Assembly: GCF_024970185.1 (NCBI RefSeq)
Contig: NZ_CP103965.1
Location: forward strand, 2,724,001 to 2,788,000
Origin: Pseudomonas sp. N3-W
GTDB taxonomy: Bacteria > Pseudomonadota > Gammaproteobacteria > Pseudomonadales > Pseudomonadaceae
Direction: 5' to 3'
DNA: 64,000 bases
Shown: positions 56,790 to 64,000 of the stretch, piece by piece
Layout of the letters: every line of letters starts with the position of its first letter
Position numbering within the stretch: position 1 is the stretch's first letter
Made by a program: the position numbers and the translations under genes
The notes under the pieces: generated by a model
Seen by the model: the letters and a program-made list of their open reading frames with translations, nothing else
The model's database searches: none
What the model was told of the DNA's origin: nothing

Positions 56790-58013
56790 TTACTTGCCCA
56801 TGGCCTGCCGGTACTGACGGGTGCGGCGGCTGATGTACAGGCGGTCGAGAATCAATGCCCACAGCGCCGAGACCCCGGGCCGGGCCGTGCGCCCGCGGCT
56901 GAGGCGATGCAGCTGGAATTTCACCACGGCCATGCTCGCCAACGCGGCCAGCGGTTTGCGTTTCCAGCGGATCGGCGGCAGTTGCGGGTGGCTGTTGCGA
57001 CCTTCACGCCAATGTTTGACCAGATGCGGTTCAATCGCCATCGCGGTGCCGATTCCGGCCATGGCGATGCCGCTGTCGAGCACCTGTTCAACGATGGCCA
57101 GACGCCGGATGCCGCCAGTGACCATCACCGGCATACGGGCGACACTGGCCAGCTCGGCGGCCATTTCCAGAAAATACGCTTCACGGGCCAGCGTGCGCCC
57201 GTCGCGGGCTTCGCCCTGCATGGCCGGGGCTTCGTAGCTGCCGCCCGATAGTTCCAATAAGTCGATGCGTTGATCGTTGAGCCATTCGATCACTTGGCGT
57301 GCGTCGTCGGCGTCGAACCCGCCACGCTGGAAATCCGCCGAGTTGAGCTTCACCGCCACACAGAACTGCGGCGACACGACCTGGCGAACCGCTCCGATCA
57401 CAGTCAAAAGCAGGCGCGCACGGTTCTCCAGCGAACCGCCCCAACGGTCGGTGCGGCGATTGGTCAATGGCGAGAGGAACTGGCTGATCAGATAACCGTG
57501 CGCGGCGTGAATCTGCACGCCGGTGAAACCGGCTTTTTCCGCCAGCGCGGCGCTGTTGGCAAAGCGCTGGATCACCTCGGCAATATCGCTTTCGGACATC
57601 GGTTTGGGTTCGGCAAACATTTTCGAGAAGGTCCCCAGGTCCAGCGCCACCGCCGACGGTGCCCACGCTTGCTGGCCGAGGTTGGCCATGGTCTGCCGGC
57701 CTGGATGGTTGAGCTGCACCCAGAACTGCGCGCCGCCAGCCCGGCCAATGGTTGCCCACTGCCGAAAGCGCGGCAGGTCGCGTTCGTCTTCCAGCACTAC
57801 GCCACCGGGGCCGGTCATGGCGCGGCGGTCGATCATCACGTTGCCGGTCAGCAACAAGCCGGCTTCGCCCTCGGCCCAGGCCTGATACAGACGATACAAG
57901 GCATCCGACGGCGCCTGCCCGGTGTCGGCAAGATTTTCTTCCATGGCCGCTTTGGCGATGCGATTGCCGAGGGTCTGACCGTTGGGCAGATTCAACGCTT
58001 GGAAGGGCGACAT
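56790..58013 (-). CDS. NADH:flavin oxidoreductase, Old Yellow Enzyme family
   Basis: This 407-residue FMN enzyme has a TIM barrel of the OYE class. Landmarks are LGNRIAKAAMEENLAD, the QLNHPGRQT segment (substrate/FMN), the HAAHGYLISQFLSPLTNRR catalytic loop, RWGGSLENRARLL, and VMVTGGIRR for phosphate binding. It likely reduces electrophilic alkenes or quinones. The C-terminal 70 residues are basic and extra. The start at 58013 follows GAGGAGTCAAGC. The divergent MerR regulator and its palindromic operator in the 78-bp gap predict that it is induced by a reactive electrophile or metal. Confidence 0.9.
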   Translation of the reverse strand: MSPFQALNLPNGQTLGNRIAKAAMEENLADTGQAPSDALYRLYQAWAEGEAGLLLTGNVMIDRRAMTGPGGVVLEDERDLPRFRQWATIGRAGGAQFWVQLNHPGRQTMANLGQQAWAPSAVALDLGTFSKMFAEPKPMSESDIAEVIQRFANSAALAEKAGFTGVQIHAAHGYLISQFLSPLTNRRTDRWGGSLENRARLLLTVIGAVRQVVSPQFCVAVKLNSADFQRGGFDADDARQVIEWLNDQRIDLLELSGGSYEAPAMQGEARDGRTLAREAYFLEMAAELASVARMPVMVTGGIRRLAIVEQVLDSGIAMAGIGTAMAIEPHLVKHWREGRNSHPQLPPIRWKRKPLAALASMAVVKFQLHRLSRGRTARPGVSALWALILDRLYISRRTRQYRQAMGK

Positions 58014-58040
58014 GCTTGACTCCTCATCAGTAAAGCGTAG

Positions 58041-58071
58041 AGGCTAAGCTTAAAGTTAACTTTAATGTCAA
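58041..58071 (-). promoter_or_regulatory. MerR-type promoter with 19-bp spacer and palindromic operator
   Basis: On the minus strand, TTGACA (58071-58066) and TAGCCT (58046-58041) are separated by 19 bases, the long spacer typical of MerR-activated promoters. The spacer contains a perfect 16-bp palindrome TTAAAGTTAACTTTAA (58050-58065). It drives the oxidoreductase gene and probably also lets the regulator control itself. Confidence 0.82.
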
Positions 58072-58091
58072 GCGTGTAAAACGAGGCTCGG

Positions 58092-58490
58092 ATGAAGATC
58101 GGTGAATTGGCGCAATTAAGCGGGCTGAACGCCTCGCGCATTCGTTTCTACGAGGCTCAAGGCCTGATTCGTCAGGTCGAACGTCAGGCCAACGGCTACC
58201 GGCGTTATCCGGCACAAGTACTGCAAACCCTGAAAGTCATTCAGTGCGCCCAGCAAGCCGGGTTCAGCCTGGAAGAACTCAAGTTGCTGCTACCGAACAG
58301 CACCACCGGCGAAATCAGGCACGCCGAACTGCTGACGGCCCTGTTGCGTAAAGTCGAGCAGATCGAAGCGATGCAGTTGCACCTGGCACAGAGCAAGGCG
58401 CAGTTGCTGGGCTTGATCGAAAACATCGAGGCGCGGCCCGAAGGCATGGCGTGCGGCGAGAATGCCGAACGGGTGCTGGCGTTGCTTTAG
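58092..58490 (+). CDS. MerR-family transcriptional regulator
   Basis: This 132-residue regulator has the MerR winged-helix domain at the N-terminus (MKIGELAQLSGLNASRIRFYEAQGLI, then NGYRRYP), the helical ILQTLKVIQCAQQAGFSLEELKLLL segment and a dimerisation coil. The C-terminus has a single Cys (GMACGENAE), so a metal-binding Cys pair is not evident and a redox or electrophile signal is more likely. It is divergent from the OYE-family gene. Its stop overlaps the convergent DUF2790 gene by four bases. Confidence 0.93.
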   Translation: MKIGELAQLSGLNASRIRFYEAQGLIRQVERQANGYRRYPAQVLQTLKVIQCAQQAGFSLEELKLLLPNSTTGEIRHAELLTALLRKVEQIEAMQLHLAQSKAQLLGLIENIEARPEGMACGENAERVLALL

Positions 58491-58744
58491 TTTTCATTGT
58501 TGCAGGCATCGCCAAACGCTTGGTAGCGCAGCACGTGGGTGATGCCCATCGGGTCGACGTAGGTCATTTCCCGTTGGCCGATGCCGCAGTAATCGCCACG
58601 GGTGATGTTGATGACTTTGGCGATGTGCAGCGGTGTCGAGTACTGATAATCCTCGACCTGGGTGGTGCCGGAATTGTCGACTGAGGAAGCGGCTGCAACG
58701 CCGCTCAAAGTGACGAGTAACAGGGCGGTCAGGCTGCGTTTCAT
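58487..58744 (-). CDS. Small exported DUF2790 protein
   Basis: This 85-residue protein has a signal peptide (MKRSLTALLLVTLSGVAAA) and the DUF2790 pattern of Pseudomonas periplasmic proteins: PLHIAKVINI, a CGIGQREMTYVDPMG segment, HVLRYQAFGDAC. Two Cys could form a disulfide. Function is unknown; relatives are often metal- or copper-responsive. The ATG at 58744 follows GAGAGCCTCATC. It may be in one unit with the MFS gene upstream (63-base gap). Confidence 0.85.
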   Translation of the reverse strand: MKRSLTALLLVTLSGVAAASSVDNSGTTQVEDYQYSTPLHIAKVINITRGDYCGIGQREMTYVDPMGITHVLRYQAFGDACNNEN

Positions 58745-58807
58745 GATGAGGCTCTCGTAATGGCTACTGATCAATTTCAGTGGGAGTACGACGAGCCTCG
58801 TTCGGGT

Positions 58808-60355
58808 TTATTCCAGGCTCAGGGAAAAACTCTTTGTTGCCGGGATCGGATTGCGCATCAGCGTGCCCACCACCAGCGCTCCCAACAACGCCAGCAGCCC
58901 CGCAACCCAGAGCAACAAACTGAACCCGCCGACAAAAGCCTGACGTGCCAGTGGCTCGACCAGCCGCCGTGCCGTATCCGGCAGCAGGCTCATGGCCGCC
59001 GACATGTCGCCGGCCACCACCCGCAAGGCGATGCCTTGTGCCTGCCCCAGCCATTGCCCGCCCTGCGTTGTGAGGCTGGCGCGCAGCAACTGTTCGGTAT
59101 GGCTGGAAAGCAGGGCACCGAAGACGCCGATGGCCAGCACGATGGCGCTGAACCGCATGGTGGTGCTCATGCCCGACGCCATCCCGGTGCGCTCGCGGGG
59201 CACGCAGGCCATGATGTTTTTCTGGGTGTCGCCATTCAGCAGCCCGGCGCCGGCACCGGTCACGGCGCTCGCCAGTGCGAAAGGCAAGTAGCCGCCGCTG
59301 CTGACCGCCCAGGCGCTGAGCAGGTTGCCGCAGCCGACCAGTGTCAGCCCGGCGGCCATCAAGGTGGCCGGGGTAAAGCGTGCTGCAAGCCGGGCGCCGA
59401 TGCGCGGGCAGATCAACATGGTCACGGCGAACGGCAACATGCCCAGCCCCGAAACGATGGCCGAAAAACCCAGGCCGTTTTGCAGGTAGAACGGCAGCAG
59501 GGTCATCATTACCTGGGCGCAACCGGCGTAGGCAAACATGCCGAGCAGGGCGCCGATGAAGCGTGGATGGCGAAACAGTTGCAGGTCGATCATGGGTCGC
59601 TGCTGCATCCGTTCGATCACCACGAACAGTGCGAGCAGCAATGCACCGCCGATCAGACGAGCGCAGGTCAGCGGGTTGTTCCAGCCAATGCGGTTGGCCT
59701 CGATCAGGCCCCAGATCAGGCACAGCAGGCTCGCACTGAACGCCAGACTGCCCCACGGATCGAGCCGCGCCGATTGCGTGTCGCGAGACTCCGGCACGGC
59801 GCGCCAGACCATGGCCATCAACAGCAATCCCACCGGCAGGTTGAGGTAGAAAATCCAGCGCCAGCCGATGTCCTCGGTGATCAGCCCGCCGACGGTCGGC
59901 GCGGCGGTCATCGCCACCCCCATGCACGCGCCCCAGAACGCCCAGGCCTTGGCGCGCTCCGCTTCGTCGTGAAAAGTGTGGCCGATGGAGGCCAACGCCG
60001 AGGTCAGCAACAGCGCTGCACCGACGCCCTTGATGGCGCGGGCGATGTCCAGAAACAAAGCCGTGGGCGCCGCGCCACAACCGATCGAGGCGAGGATAAA
60101 AATGCCCAGCCCGCAGAGCAGGGTTTTCTGCCGGCCAAAGCGATCGGCGATGCTCCCGGCCGGCAGCAACAATGCGGCGAAGGCCAGCATGTAGGCGCTG
60201 ACCACCCATTCGATATCGGCAAAATTGGCGCCAAGGTCTCGAGCGATGCTGGGCAAGGTAACAGCGACGATGTTGGTGTCGAGCACGATCAACGAACAGA
60301 CGCCAGAAGCGGTCAACAGCGTCATTCGCTTGCTGACATTGGGTTTGACGGACAT
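58808..60355 (-). CDS. MFS drug exporter, DHA2 (EmrB/QacA) family
   Basis: This 515-residue inner-membrane protein has about 14 helices. The family motifs are LDTNIVAVTLPSIARDLG (motif D1), WVVSAYMLAFAALLLPAGSIADRFGRQK (motif A) and a motif-C-like GACMGVAMTAAPTVGGLI. It probably exports toxic compounds by proton antiport. A divergent LysR-type gene 102 bases away is its likely regulator. A small Pseudomonas-specific exported protein gene follows. Confidence 0.93.
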   Translation of the reverse strand: MSVKPNVSKRMTLLTASGVCSLIVLDTNIVAVTLPSIARDLGANFADIEWVVSAYMLAFAALLLPAGSIADRFGRQKTLLCGLGIFILASIGCGAAPTALFLDIARAIKGVGAALLLTSALASIGHTFHDEAERAKAWAFWGACMGVAMTAAPTVGGLITEDIGWRWIFYLNLPVGLLLMAMVWRAVPESRDTQSARLDPWGSLAFSASLLCLIWGLIEANRIGWNNPLTCARLIGGALLLALFVVIERMQQRPMIDLQLFRHPRFIGALLGMFAYAGCAQVMMTLLPFYLQNGLGFSAIVSGLGMLPFAVTMLICPRIGARLAARFTPATLMAAGLTLVGCGNLLSAWAVSSGGYLPFALASAVTGAGAGLLNGDTQKNIMACVPRERTGMASGMSTTMRFSAIVLAIGVFGALLSSHTEQLLRASLTTQGGQWLGQAQGIALRVVAGDMSAAMSLLPDTARRLVEPLARQAFVGGFSLLLWVAGLLALLGALVVGTLMRNPIPATKSFSLSLE

Positions 60356-60457
60356 GACGAGACTTCTCTAGTGTGGGGTCCGTGCAGCTTATCGCTGGCA
60401 CCCGCTGACCTTGTTAGGCGTCGGCCATCACTTCATTACCTTTGAGCTAACGCGCCG

Positions 60458-61324
60458 ATGGACATCCGTCACTTTCGTTATTTTCTTGCCGTCGCCCGTC
60501 TGCGCAATTTCACCCGTGCAGCCGAACAGCTGGGCATTGCGCCGCCGACCCTGAGCCGACAGATTCAGGATATGGAACAGGAACTGGGCACCCGGCTGTT
60601 CCTGCGTCAGCAGCGTGAAGTCAGCCTGACCGAAGCCGGTGCGGCGCTGGTGATCGAGGCTGAGGCGACGGTGCGTCAATTCGAATTTGCCCAACGCAAT
60701 GCCCAGCGCGCCGGACGCGGCGACATCGGCCATATCGAACTCGGGTATGTTGCCTCGGCCGTGTATTCGGGTTTGCTGCAAAAGCAGGTTCGGGCGTTCA
60801 GTGGCGAGTGCCCCGACGTCAGCCTGAACGTGCGGGAAAGCCCGATGGCGGCGTTGCCGGGCATGGTGCTCGAGGGGCGATTCGACATCGGTTATGTGCG
60901 CTCACCCATGACGCTGCCCGAAGGGCTTGAGGCCATCCGGCTCGACGCCGAAGGCTTTGTGCTGGCGGTGTCCGCCGAATCCTGGTTGTGCCGCTTGCCC
61001 GCCATCGCCCCTGAGCATCTGCAGCACGAGACGTTCATCTTGCCGGAGCAGATCAGCGGCACGTTGCAGGTCGCCGCCCAAGGCGGATTTGCCCCCACGC
61101 TTGGGGCACAACCGGGCGGGTTGGTGGCGGTGATTGCCTTGGTGTCGCTGGGGCAGGGCGTGGCAGTGGTGCCGGAATCAGTGATCGGGCATATCGGTTT
61201 GCCGGGGGTGTTGTATCGGCCGATTGCCGGGTTCGAGGTGACGTCATGGTTATCGTTGATTCATCGCCGGTTCGAGAAATCGCCGGTGGTGGCGCGGTAT
61301 ATCGAGCGGGTCAGAAAACAGTAG
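60458..61324 (+). CDS. LysR-family transcriptional regulator
   Basis: This 288-residue regulator has an N-terminal winged HTH (MDIRHFRYFLAVARLRNFTRAAEQLGIAPPTLSRQIQDMEQELGTRLFLR) and a co-inducer-binding domain (about 90-285) with LNVRESPMAALPGMVLEGRFDIGYVRS. It is divergent from the MFS exporter and probably regulates it; the 102-base gap is the likely operator region, although no confident T-N11-A site was assigned. The effector is unknown. Confidence 0.93.
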   Translation: MDIRHFRYFLAVARLRNFTRAAEQLGIAPPTLSRQIQDMEQELGTRLFLRQQREVSLTEAGAALVIEAEATVRQFEFAQRNAQRAGRGDIGHIELGYVASAVYSGLLQKQVRAFSGECPDVSLNVRESPMAALPGMVLEGRFDIGYVRSPMTLPEGLEAIRLDAEGFVLAVSAESWLCRLPAIAPEHLQHETFILPEQISGTLQVAAQGGFAPTLGAQPGGLVAVIALVSLGQGVAVVPESVIGHIGLPGVLYRPIAGFEVTSWLSLIHRRFEKSPVVARYIERVRKQ

Positions 61325-61333
61325 AAGCAAAAG

Positions 61334-61716
61334 CTTCGCGAGCAGGCTCGCTCCCACATTGGATCTTCGTCGTTCACAAATCCCCTGTGGGAGCGACGGT
61401 GCGACGATTCGACTTGCTCGCGAAAGCGGTGGATCAGTCAGCTGGGGTTTTAGATGTTATGACCTCATCGCGGGCAAGCCCGGCTCCCACAGGTGTTTGG
61501 TGGTGATCACAAATCTTGTATTCACCGAAGATCCAGTGTGGGAGCGACGGTGCGACGATTCGACTTGCTCGCGAAAGCGGTGGATCAGTCAGCTGGGGTT
61601 TTGGATGTTATGACCTCATCGCGGGCAAGCCCGGCTCCCACAGGTGTTTGGTGGGATCACAAATCTTGTATTCACCGAAGATCCAGTGTGGGAGGGAGCT
61701 TGCTCGCGAAGACGGC
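61334..61716. repeat. Tandem REP array, about 150-bp period
   Basis: After a single REP at 61334-61360, a unit holding two REPs plus spacer text (GTGCGACGATTCGACTTGCT .. GTCAGCTGGGGTTTT .. GACCTCATCGCGGGCAAGCC .. CTTGTATTCACCGAAGATCC) starts at 61387, again at 61538 and partly at 61688. Copies are almost identical; the second lacks one base. It fills the gap downstream of the LysR gene. Confidence 0.92.
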
Positions 61717-61796
61717 CCCGAAAACACTGCATATCCAGGCTCATTACAGATTTTGTAATGATTTCCATGTGTAGGAAAAATCCCAATCACCTGTAA

Positions 61797-61846
61797 GCTC
61801 CAAGTCCTTTTTCCTTTCAGGACCTGCATGAACACCCTCTTGGAGC
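61797..61846 (+). promoter_or_regulatory. Nested hairpin in the leader of the TerC gene
   Basis: An outer 8-bp perfect stem (GCTCCAAG 61797-61804 with CTTGGAGC 61839-61846) can compete with an inner stem GTCCT (61804-61808) / AGGAC (61819-61823). The inner stem hides the Shine-Dalgarno of the small ORF at 61828. It has the form of a translational switch but matches no riboswitch class I can name. Confidence 0.4.
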
Positions 61847-61983
61847 CTCCCGGTTACTCCTCCATCCCCCGCGTCCGCGCAACATTGACGCACGCCGTTC
61901 ACCCGGTCTTTCGAATTTCAAACTACCTTGCCATAGCAACCCCACGGCCTCTGCGCCGCGCTTTGCCATGCCCGGCATTCTGA
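61828..61983 (+). CDS. Candidate leader ORF upstream of the TerC gene, 51 codons
   Basis: ATG 61828 is preceded by AGGA at five bases. The product would be 51 residues, rich in Pro and Arg (SIPRVRATLTHAVHPVF; TPRPLRRALPCPAF), with no domain. It ends 29 bases before the TerC start. It could be a regulatory leader peptide or a chance ORF. Its Shine-Dalgarno is inside a potential hairpin. Confidence 0.3.
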   Translation: MNTLLEPPGYSSIPRVRATLTHAVHPVFRISNYLAIATPRPLRRALPCPAF

Positions 61984-62011
61984 ATTTCACTGAAGAGATC
62001 GAGACATTTAT

Positions 62012-63571
62012 ATGGAATGGTTAGCTGACCCCACCGCCTGGCTGGGCTTGTTGACGTTGATCGTGCTGGAGCTGGTGCTCGGCATCGACAACCTGGTGTT
62101 TATCGCCATCCTGGCGGACAAACTGCCGCCCGAGCAGCGCGACAAGGCGCGGATCATCGGTTTGTCCCTGGCATTGATCATGCGCCTGGGCCTGCTCGCG
62201 AGTATTTCCTGGTTGGTGACGTTGACCCAGCCGCTGTTCGAGGTGTTCGACAAGAGCTTCTCCGGACGTGACCTGATCATGCTGTTCGGTGGTGTGTTCC
62301 TGTTGTTCAAGGCCACCATGGAGTTGCACGAACGGCTCGAAGGTCATGTTGGCCAGCGTTCGAACAACACCGCTTATGCGCTGTTCTGGCCCATCGTGGC
62401 GCAGATTGTGGTGCTGGACGCGGTGTTCTCGCTCGACGCGGTGATTACCGCCGTGGGCATGGTCGATGAACTGGCGGTGATGATGATCGCGGTGATCATT
62501 TCCATCGGCCTGATGATCGTCGCCAGCAAGCCGCTGACCCGCTTCGTCAACGAGCACCCGACGGTAATCATGCTGTGTCTGGGCTTCCTGATGATGATCG
62601 GCTTCGCACTGACCGCCGAAGGCCTGGGGTTCCACATTCCCAAGGGCTATCTGTACGCGGCCATCGGTTTCTCGATCCTGATCGAAGTGTTCAACCAGAT
62701 CGCCCGGGCCCGTCGCAAGAAGTCCGTGCAAGGGCTGCGACCCATGCGTGAACGCACGGCCCATGCGGTGATGCGTCTGCTTGGCGGTCGCCGTCTGACC
62801 GAGGAAGAGGTCGGCGAGGACATTGCCGACCTGCTGGACAACGGTGCAGCGCCGAGCGAAGTGCTGTTCGATCGACGTGAGCGAGTGATGATCAGTGGCG
62901 TGCTGCAACTGGCCGAACGGCCGATTCGCACGTTGATGACGGTGCGCGCCGATGTCGATTACATCGACCTGGCCGACGACGCCGAAACCATTCGTACGCG
63001 CCTGATGCATTCGTCCTACTCACGTCTGCCACTGATTCGTGACGGCGCGGTGGATGAGCCGCTGGGGTTTGTGCACAAGAAGGAGTTGTTGAAGGCGTAC
63101 CTGGCCGGCAACGAGCCTGACCTGCAAGCGCTGGCGCGGCAGAGCGTCAACCTGCTCGACAGCTACACGATCCTCAATGCCCTGGAACAGATGCGCAAAG
63201 CGTCGACCCACATTGCCTTTGTGGTCAACGAATTCGGCGACTTCGTGGGTGTGCTGACCATGACCGACATTCTGGAATCGATTGCCGGCGAGCTGCCTGA
63301 CGCCAGCGAAATCGAAGGCCCGGATGTGGTCCAAGAGCAGGGCGGGTTCATGGTCGGCGGCGCGCTTAACCTGACACGGGTGCGGCAGCTCACCGGCTTC
63401 AATGCCGAGCCGACCGAGGACTATCAGACTTTGGCCGGGTTGGTGATGAGCCTGCTCGACCGCCTGCCGATGATCGGTGACAGCCTGGAGCAGGATGGCT
63501 GGCGGATGGAGGTGGTGGCGGTTGAAGAGCGGCGCGTGATGCGGGTGTTGCTGGTGCGTGCTGCTGGGTGA
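62012..63571 (+). CDS. TerC-family membrane protein with CBS pair and CorC_HlyC domain
   Basis: This 519-residue protein has an N-terminal TerC domain of about seven helices ([19 protein letters not shown] and [16 protein letters not shown], each with the conserved acidic residues in the membrane), then two CBS domains (about 300-420; [16 protein letters not shown] .. [33 protein letters not shown]) and a C-terminal CorC/HlyC transporter-associated domain. This matches the YoaE type. TerC proteins are linked to Mn2+ export and metalation of exported proteins. The start at 62012 has a weak Shine-Dalgarno. A structured leader precedes it and REP arrays flank the gene on both sides. Confidence 0.93.
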   Translation: MEWLADPTAWLGLLTLIVLELVLGIDNLVFIAILADKLPPEQRDKARIIGLSLALIMRLGLLASISWLVTLTQPLFEVFDKSFSGRDLIMLFGGVFLLFKATMELHERLEGHVGQRSNNTAYALFWPIVAQIVVLDAVFSLDAVITAVGMVDELAVMMIAVIISIGLMIVASKPLTRFVNEHPTVIMLCLGFLMMIGFALTAEGLGFHIPKGYLYAAIGFSILIEVFNQIARARRKKSVQGLRPMRERTAHAVMRLLGGRRLTEEEVGEDIADLLDNGAAPSEVLFDRRERVMISGVLQLAERPIRTLMTVRADVDYIDLADDAETIRTRLMHSSYSRLPLIRDGAVDEPLGFVHKKELLKAYLAGNEPDLQALARQSVNLLDSYTILNALEQMRKASTHIAFVVNEFGDFVGVLTMTDILESIAGELPDASEIEGPDVVQEQGGFMVGGALNLTRVRQLTGFNAEPTEDYQTLAGLVMSLLDRLPMIGDSLEQDGWRMEVVAVEERRVMRVLLVRAAG

Positions 63572-63589
63572 TTTTGCTCGGGCTCTGAT

Positions 63590-64000
63590 GGCCTCTTCGC
63601 GAGCAGGCTCGCTCCCACAGTTGAACGGTGGTGATCAGAAATCTGGTGTCACCGCAGATCCAGTGTGGGGGCGGCGGTGCGACGGTTCGACTTGCTCGCG
63701 AAAGCGGTGGGTCAGTCAGCTGGGATTTTGAATGTTATGACCTCATCGCGGGCAAGCCCGGCTCCCACAGGTGGTTCGACTTGCTCGCGAAAGCGGTGGG
63801 TCAGTCAGCTGGGGTTTTGGATGTTATGACCTCATCGCGGGCAAGCCCGGCTCCCACAGGTGGTTCGACTTGCTCGCGAAAGCGGTGGGTCAGTCAGCTG
63901 GGGTTTTGGGTGTTATGACCTCATCGCGGGCAAGCCCGGCTCCCACAGGTGATTCGACTTGCTCGCGAAAGCGGTGGGTCAGTCAGCTGGGGTTTTGGAT
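63590..64000. repeat. Tandem REP array, 89-bp period, runs off the window
   Basis: A REP follows the TerC gene (63590-63620). From 63684 an exact 89-bp unit repeats at 63773, 63862 and 63951, each with GGTTCGACTTGCTCGCGAAA, GTCAGCTGGGGTTTT and GACCTCATCGCGGGCAAGCC. The copies differ at only a few bases and continue past position 64000. The unit is a shortened form of the one at 61387. Confidence 0.95.

Noticed and set aside
58760-60445. Open frames of over 540 codons on both strands over the MFS exporter
   Set aside because: Only the 515-residue frame shows membrane helices and MFS motifs. The others are Arg/Gln-rich shadows.
63684-64000. Regular 89-bp repeats considered as a CRISPR array
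   Set aside because: There are no unique spacers. The whole unit repeats, and it is made of REP palindromes.

Overview
The window reads as chromosomal DNA of a fluorescent Pseudomonas (P. fluorescens group). Gene content, high-GC codon use and dozens of REP palindromes of the Pseudomonas type (core GGGAGCGNGCTTGCTCGCGA) all point that way. Gene order is mostly house-keeping and metabolic, with two very large accessory toxin-like genes, one insertion sequence and heavy REP seeding between genes.

Layout. 1-3.8 kb: the 5' part of nicotinamidase pncA, then a leftward operon of cytochrome b561, a periplasmic TPR protein, an ECF sigma factor and its anti-sigma factor, facing a methyltransferase. 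4-6.4 kb: a dienoyl-CoA isomerase-like crotonase, nudC and a TSUP permease. 6.5-7.9 kb: an IS3-family element sitting in the centre of a REP palindrome. 8.1-16.8 kb: an STN-type TonB-dependent receptor followed by a Yej-type peptide ABC transporter (yejABEF); the two transcription units share an upstream sequence motif. 17-19.3 kb: SCP2 protein, histidine phosphatase, sohB.

19.3-35.1 kb is the accessory heart. A 181-residue ORF overlaps by 4 bases a 1291-residue ORF. Together they match, piece by piece, the N-terminal half and LRR part of the 2312-residue protein encoded at 28.1-35.1 kb. The large protein ends in a NEL-type E3 ubiquitin ligase domain with a visible C-x-D catalytic motif (Cys2118). 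The smaller one stops inside the first NEL helices and has no catalytic cysteine. Between them lie cysI-DUF934 (sulfite reduction), a 37-residue membrane protein, a periplasmic binding protein and a DUF2970 protein.

35.1-43 kb: metH, the fatty acid cis/trans isomerase gene cti, an acyltransferase, and nfuA. 43.2-53 kb: cobalamin genes arranged divergently, each side with its own cobalamin riboswitch: cbtB-cbtA-cobE-cobM leftward and cobW-cobN-chlI-VWA rightward. The leftward unit is bracketed by two near-identical 120-bp REP pairs, and cobN carries a REP pair translated in frame. MetH is the B12-dependent methionine synthase, so B12 supply and a consumer lie close together. 53-61.3 kb: a PLD-like protein, poxB, an OYE-family oxidoreductase with its divergent MerR regulator and a clear 19-bp-spacer operator, a DUF2790 protein, and an MFS exporter with a divergent LysR regulator. 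61.3-64 kb: tandem REP arrays (about 150-bp and 89-bp periods) flank a TerC/CBS membrane protein that has a structured leader. No tRNA, rRNA or CRISPR was seen.
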